This document shows positions 31,438 to 32,546 of a DNA stretch of 32,546 bases, in pieces. Position 1 is the stretch's first letter; each line of letters begins with the position of its first letter. Below the pieces are notes generated by a model. The model ran no database searches. It was not told where the DNA came from and was given only the letters and a program-made list of their open reading frames with translations. The DNA is from Fimbriiglobus sp. GTDB taxonomy: Bacteria > Planctomycetota > Planctomycetia > Gemmatales > Gemmataceae. The translations under genes and the position numbers were made by a program. The DNA is taken from the NCBI GenBank assembly GCA_025362195.1, contig JANYHV010000222.1, positions 1-32,546 on the forward strand, written 5' to 3'.

Positions 31438-32546
31438 ATGTTTGAAACCCTCGTCGAGACGACCGACCCCGCCGTTTACCAACTCGTCAGCACCCAGCGC
31501 GGGCCGGGCGGGGCGTTGCCGCTGACCGACGAACTGTTGCGGCACGCGCCGAGCGGCGATCTGTTCGGCTGGACGCAGAACGTCGGCATGGGCCTGTCCC
31601 CGGCGCTGTTGGGCCGCAAGGAATTCCTGATCCTCTCGACGCACGGCGGCATCCGCGGCGAGGACGGCACGCCCATCGCACTCGGCTTCCACTCCGGGCA
31701 CTGGGAAGTCGGCCTCCTGGTCAAGGCGGCGGCCGACGAGTTCCAGCGGCAACTGGCCATCCCGTTCGCCGGGGCCGTGACCGACCCGTGCGACGGCCGG
31801 ACCCAGGGCACGACGGGCATGTTCGACAGCCTGCCGTTCCGCAACGACGCGGCGACCGTCTTCCGCCGGCTGATCCGCAGCCTTCCCACCCGCGCCGGGG
31901 TCATGGGCGTCGCCACGTGCGACAAGGGCCTGCCGGCGATGATGATGGCGCTCGCCGCCCAGCACGACACGCCGACGATCCTGGTCCCCGGCGGGGTCAT
32001 GCTGGCGGGGGACGCGCACGCCGAGGACACGGGCAAGGTCCAGACGATCGGTGCCCGGTACGCCAACGGCGAAATGACGCTGGAGGAAGCGGCCGAAGCA
32101 GGCTGCCACGCCTGCGCGTCCCCCGGCGGCGGCTGCCAGTTCCTCGGCACGGCGGCCACGTCCCAGGTCGTCGGCGAGGCGCTCGGCCTGTCGCTGCCGC
32201 ACTCGGCCCTGTCGCCCAGCGGCCAACCGGTCTGGCTCGACCTGGCCCGGCGGTCGGCGCGGGCACTCGTCCAGTTGGAGCGGCGCGGCATTCACACCAA
32301 GCACGTCTTGACCGAGGCGGCCTTCCACAACGCCCTGGCCGTCTTCGCGGCCTTCGGCGGAAGCACCAACCTGCTGCTGCACACCCCCGCCATCGCCTTC
32401 CACGCCGGCATCAAGCGGCCCACGGTCGCCGACTGGACGGCGATGAACCGCCGCGTCCCCCGGCTCGTGGACGCCCTGCCGAACGGCCCCGTCGGCCACC
32501 ACACGACCCGCGTCTTCCTGGCCGGCGGCGTGCCCGAAGTGATGCT
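31438..32546 (+). CDS. IlvD/Edd-family dehydratase, YjhG/YagF type (partial)
   Basis: 369 codons are present; the C-terminal part lies beyond the window. It closely follows the YjhG/YagF xylonate-dehydratase branch of the IlvD/Edd family, which dehydrates sugar acids: [78 protein letters not shown], and [12 protein letters not shown]. Iron-sulfur cluster cysteines are candidates at 118, 161 and 223/226/233. The substrate is probably D-xylonate or a similar aldonate, in the cytoplasm, but this is by family only. ATG at 31438 gives [10 protein letters not shown] with the family alignment beginning at once. No clear ribosome site is seen. Confidence 0.9.
   Translation, partial: MFETLVETTDPAVYQLVSTQRGPGGALPLTDELLRHAPSGDLFGWTQNVGMGLSPALLGRKEFLILSTHGGIRGEDGTPIALGFHSGHWEVGLLVKAAADEFQRQLAIPFAGAVTDPCDGRTQGTTGMFDSLPFRNDAATVFRRLIRSLPTRAGVMGVATCDKGLPAMMMALAAQHDTPTILVPGGVMLAGDAHAEDTGKVQTIGARYANGEMTLEEAAEAGCHACASPGGGCQFLGTAATSQVVGEALGLSLPHSALSPSGQPVWLDLARRSARALVQLERRGIHTKHVLTEAAFHNALAVFAAFGGSTNLLLHTPAIAFHAGIKRPTVADWTAMNRRVPRLVDALPNGPVGHHTTRVFLAGGVPEVM

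Noticed and set aside
1-32546. CRISPR arrays, insertion sequences, phage genes or rRNA
   Set aside because: No regularly spaced direct repeats, transposase or integrase motifs, phage structural genes or rRNA-like stretches were seen.

Overview
This window is high-GC, gene-dense bacterial chromosome, almost certainly from a planctomycete of the Gemmataceae type. The signs are a giant secreted protein with the LExLExRxxP-type N-terminal signature (LEALEERTVPS), a DUF1559 pseudopilin-like protein with the C-terminal H-x9-DG motif followed by a small lipoprotein, many lipoproteins, PQQ/WD-like propellers, an ECF-type sigma factor cluster and many GTG starts. I see no phage, insertion sequence, CRISPR array or compositional island. 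Base composition is even throughout, so long antisense open frames are common and were left out.

Layout. 1-140: tail of an unidentified gene. 165-1742 (-): membrane GTPase. A 363-bp divergent spacer carries a 50-bp-spaced direct repeat. 2106-3305 (+): propeller lipoprotein. 3328-10360 (-): a giant propeller/Ig/FG-GAP surface protein, then a degenerate sigma-54-activator-like protein and a pseudo-receiver. 10517-14418 (-): a coupled four-gene run (secreted thioredoxin-fold protein without its cysteines, 162-aa protein, lipoprotein, thiL). 14507-15361 (-): DUF429 protein. 15486-17147 (+): a JAMM peptidase frame that runs without a stop into pgk. 17191-18962 (+): a small Cys-rich protein and an NtrC-type response regulator. 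18982-21608 (+): a Uma2-family protein overlapping mutL. 21720-23527 (+): a GT2 glycosyltransferase overlapping a NodB deacetylase, whose tail overlaps yacG on the other strand. 23443-24071 (-): yacG and an FmdB-type zinc ribbon protein. 24225-25538 (+): pentapeptide-repeat/ion-channel-like protein. 25699-25771 (+): tRNA-Lys(UUU), followed by a hairpin and a large dispersed-type inverted repeat. 26055-28615 (-): ECF sigma factor, membrane protein and secreted protein. 28806-30239 (+): DUF1559 protein and lipoprotein. 30363-30881 (+): YflT-like stress protein. 31019-31366 (+): two-blade PQQ protein. 31438-end (+): YjhG/YagF-type IlvD/Edd dehydratase, cut by the window edge.

How genes work together. 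Many neighbours are translationally coupled by 1-4 nt overlaps (3801/3804, 11434, 12895/12898, 19779/19782, 22868/22871, 23652, 27494/27497). The GT2 and NodB genes look like a two-gene surface polysaccharide unit. The sigma factor, its membrane partner and the secreted protein look like a cell-envelope signalling unit. The most striking regulatory signal is a perfect-looking sigma-54 promoter (30275-30290) upstream of the YflT-like gene, whose ribosome binding site also lies in a perfect 8-bp hairpin. The window encodes one NtrC-type activator that keeps the sigma-54 contact loop (as GSYTGA) and one relative that has lost it.
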